Shown piece after piece: positions 6,649 to 10,000 of a stretch of 10,000 nt of DNA. Numbering within the stretch: the first letter of the stretch is position 1; each line of letters starts with the position of its first letter. The stretch comes from Botryococcus braunii (lineage: Eukaryota; Chlorophyta; Trebouxiophyceae), in NCBI GenBank assembly GCA_002005505.1, contig KV908385.1, positions 77,501 through 87,500 of the forward strand. The letters run 5' to 3'. A model generated the notes under the pieces. It was not told the origin of the DNA, ran no database searches, and saw only the letters and a list, made by a program, of their open reading frames with translations. Both the position numbers and the translations under genes were made by a program.

Positions 6649-7015
6649 GTAAAGCTAAACGATCCTGCTAAATTTAAGTTTGAACCATTAGAAGTAGACC
6701 ATCAGTGCTTTTGCAAAGGTTTGCTGGCAGCATATAATACGTCAGAAAGCCATGTGTCTCCACACACCGGAGGTGTCGGTTTGCGGTATGTTCTCCCAGG
6801 AACACATGGAGATACAGTTTTTGAATTTAAAATGGTTTCTTATGGCATTTTCTGTGTCTGGCATCGTCCAGTGAGATTGCAACATTTGCCCGTTTTCCCG
6901 ATCGAGAGTGCACCGGTTATAATGTGTGACTTTATTATTGCGCCACTTGCCAGGTGCAGTTTGTAACTGTAACCAAATTAAATTAATTCATGCAGTTAGG
7001 ATTGTCCGCTTGCAG
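6649..7015 (+). other. Probable first intron of GR (if option 1 is right)
   Basis: Ends CTTGCAG at 7015. An in-frame TAG at 6997-6999, with no ATG between it and the FAD motif, shows that the exon at 7016 cannot be initial, so an intron must end here. A plus-strand frame open at 6634-6966 overlaps this region but resembles no known protein and is probably non-coding. Confidence 0.5.
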
Positions 7016-9706
<2,691 letters not shown>

Positions 9707-10000
9707 GTGCGTGGGCAACAGGGTTTAGAGCTACTTCCCATCATGAACGGGCTTGGCCCACATGTGCTGGCGAGTAGGAACTGCCGGGGGGAAATTGTCT
9801 TTTCCACATGCTTTAGATTCCGCAACGTTGTTAGCACGTTTCGCCCAAGCTTGGGACTTGAGCAAGGACCACGCGTCTGCCACATGAGTCCCTTTTGAGT
9901 GTACGGATTGTTCATATGTCCTCCCTTCCTCCGGCCATGCGTAGTTCGCCTGCAGAAACTGGAATTTCCACAGAGAGGTAGCTAATCTGCAATCTTTGCT
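9707..10000 (+). other. Next GR intron or unresolved exon continuation
   Basis: If GTGCGT at 9707 is a donor, this is the 5' part of an intron running off the window. The same frame stays open to a TGA at about 9896 and contains IMNGLG at about 9740-9757, resembling the IFNGLG that follows the NADPH motif in plant GR. After that no GR similarity is seen, so I leave the status open. Confidence 0.45.

Noticed and set aside
6634..6966. Plus-strand ATG frame of 110 codons upstream of GR (MPQLRVKLNDPAKFKF...)
   Set aside because: It looks protein-like locally, but I recognise no family. It overlaps both candidate GR first exons, and its phase at the GTATGT donor does not fit the next GR exon.

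Overview
This is nuclear DNA of a eukaryote. Two conserved plus-strand genes are each split into short exons by GT-AG introns of about 150-710 bases, and long dinucleotide repeats sit inside introns and between genes. The second gene encodes a glutathione reductase of the plant/cyanobacterial (plastid-lineage) type, so a photosynthetic alga is the best guess. The sequence does not fix the lineage. Exons are GC-rich, introns and spacers less so, and donors such as GTGCGT, GTGCGC and GTAAGT are used. There is no bacterial-style operon organisation, and I found no tRNA, rRNA, CRISPR array or intact transposon.

Layout. Positions 1-2541 hold the 3' part of an NAD-malate dehydrogenase gene. Three exons (337-426, 886-1062, from 1702) encode the C-terminal third of the enzyme, and every intron visible is in phase 0. 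After the usual end of the enzyme, at about 1809, the frame stays open for 243 more codons to a TAG at 2539-2541. That predicts a glycine-rich C-terminal extension carrying two copies of an E-T-x-G-x-x-Y-A-P motif. The three MDH introns in view carry (GT)n runs on the sense strand. The last intron ends in a tandem array of 22-bp units, each shaped like a 3' splice site.

Positions 2542 to about 6560 look intergenic. I recognise no gene there. The stretch holds a (CA)n run, a pyrimidine/poly-G tract, several short direct repeats, and a compact cluster of nested inverted repeats at 5830-5963, the most distinctive non-coding structure in the window.

Positions 7016-9706 hold the 5' half of the glutathione reductase gene in five well-supported exons: the FAD-binding motif, the redox-active disulfide CVLRGC, the ATGxxP motif and the start of the NADPH-binding Rossmann motif. 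The first coding exon is not certain; two phase-compatible candidates lie at 6564-6648 and 6752-6785. Intron 4 of this part of the gene contains a 104-bp (AT)n tract. The 3' half of the gene lies beyond the window.

The two genes are not an operon. MDH interconverts malate and oxaloacetate with NAD, and GR regenerates glutathione with NADPH. Both are redox housekeeping enzymes, and their adjacency on one strand, about 4 kb apart, shows no functional coupling.
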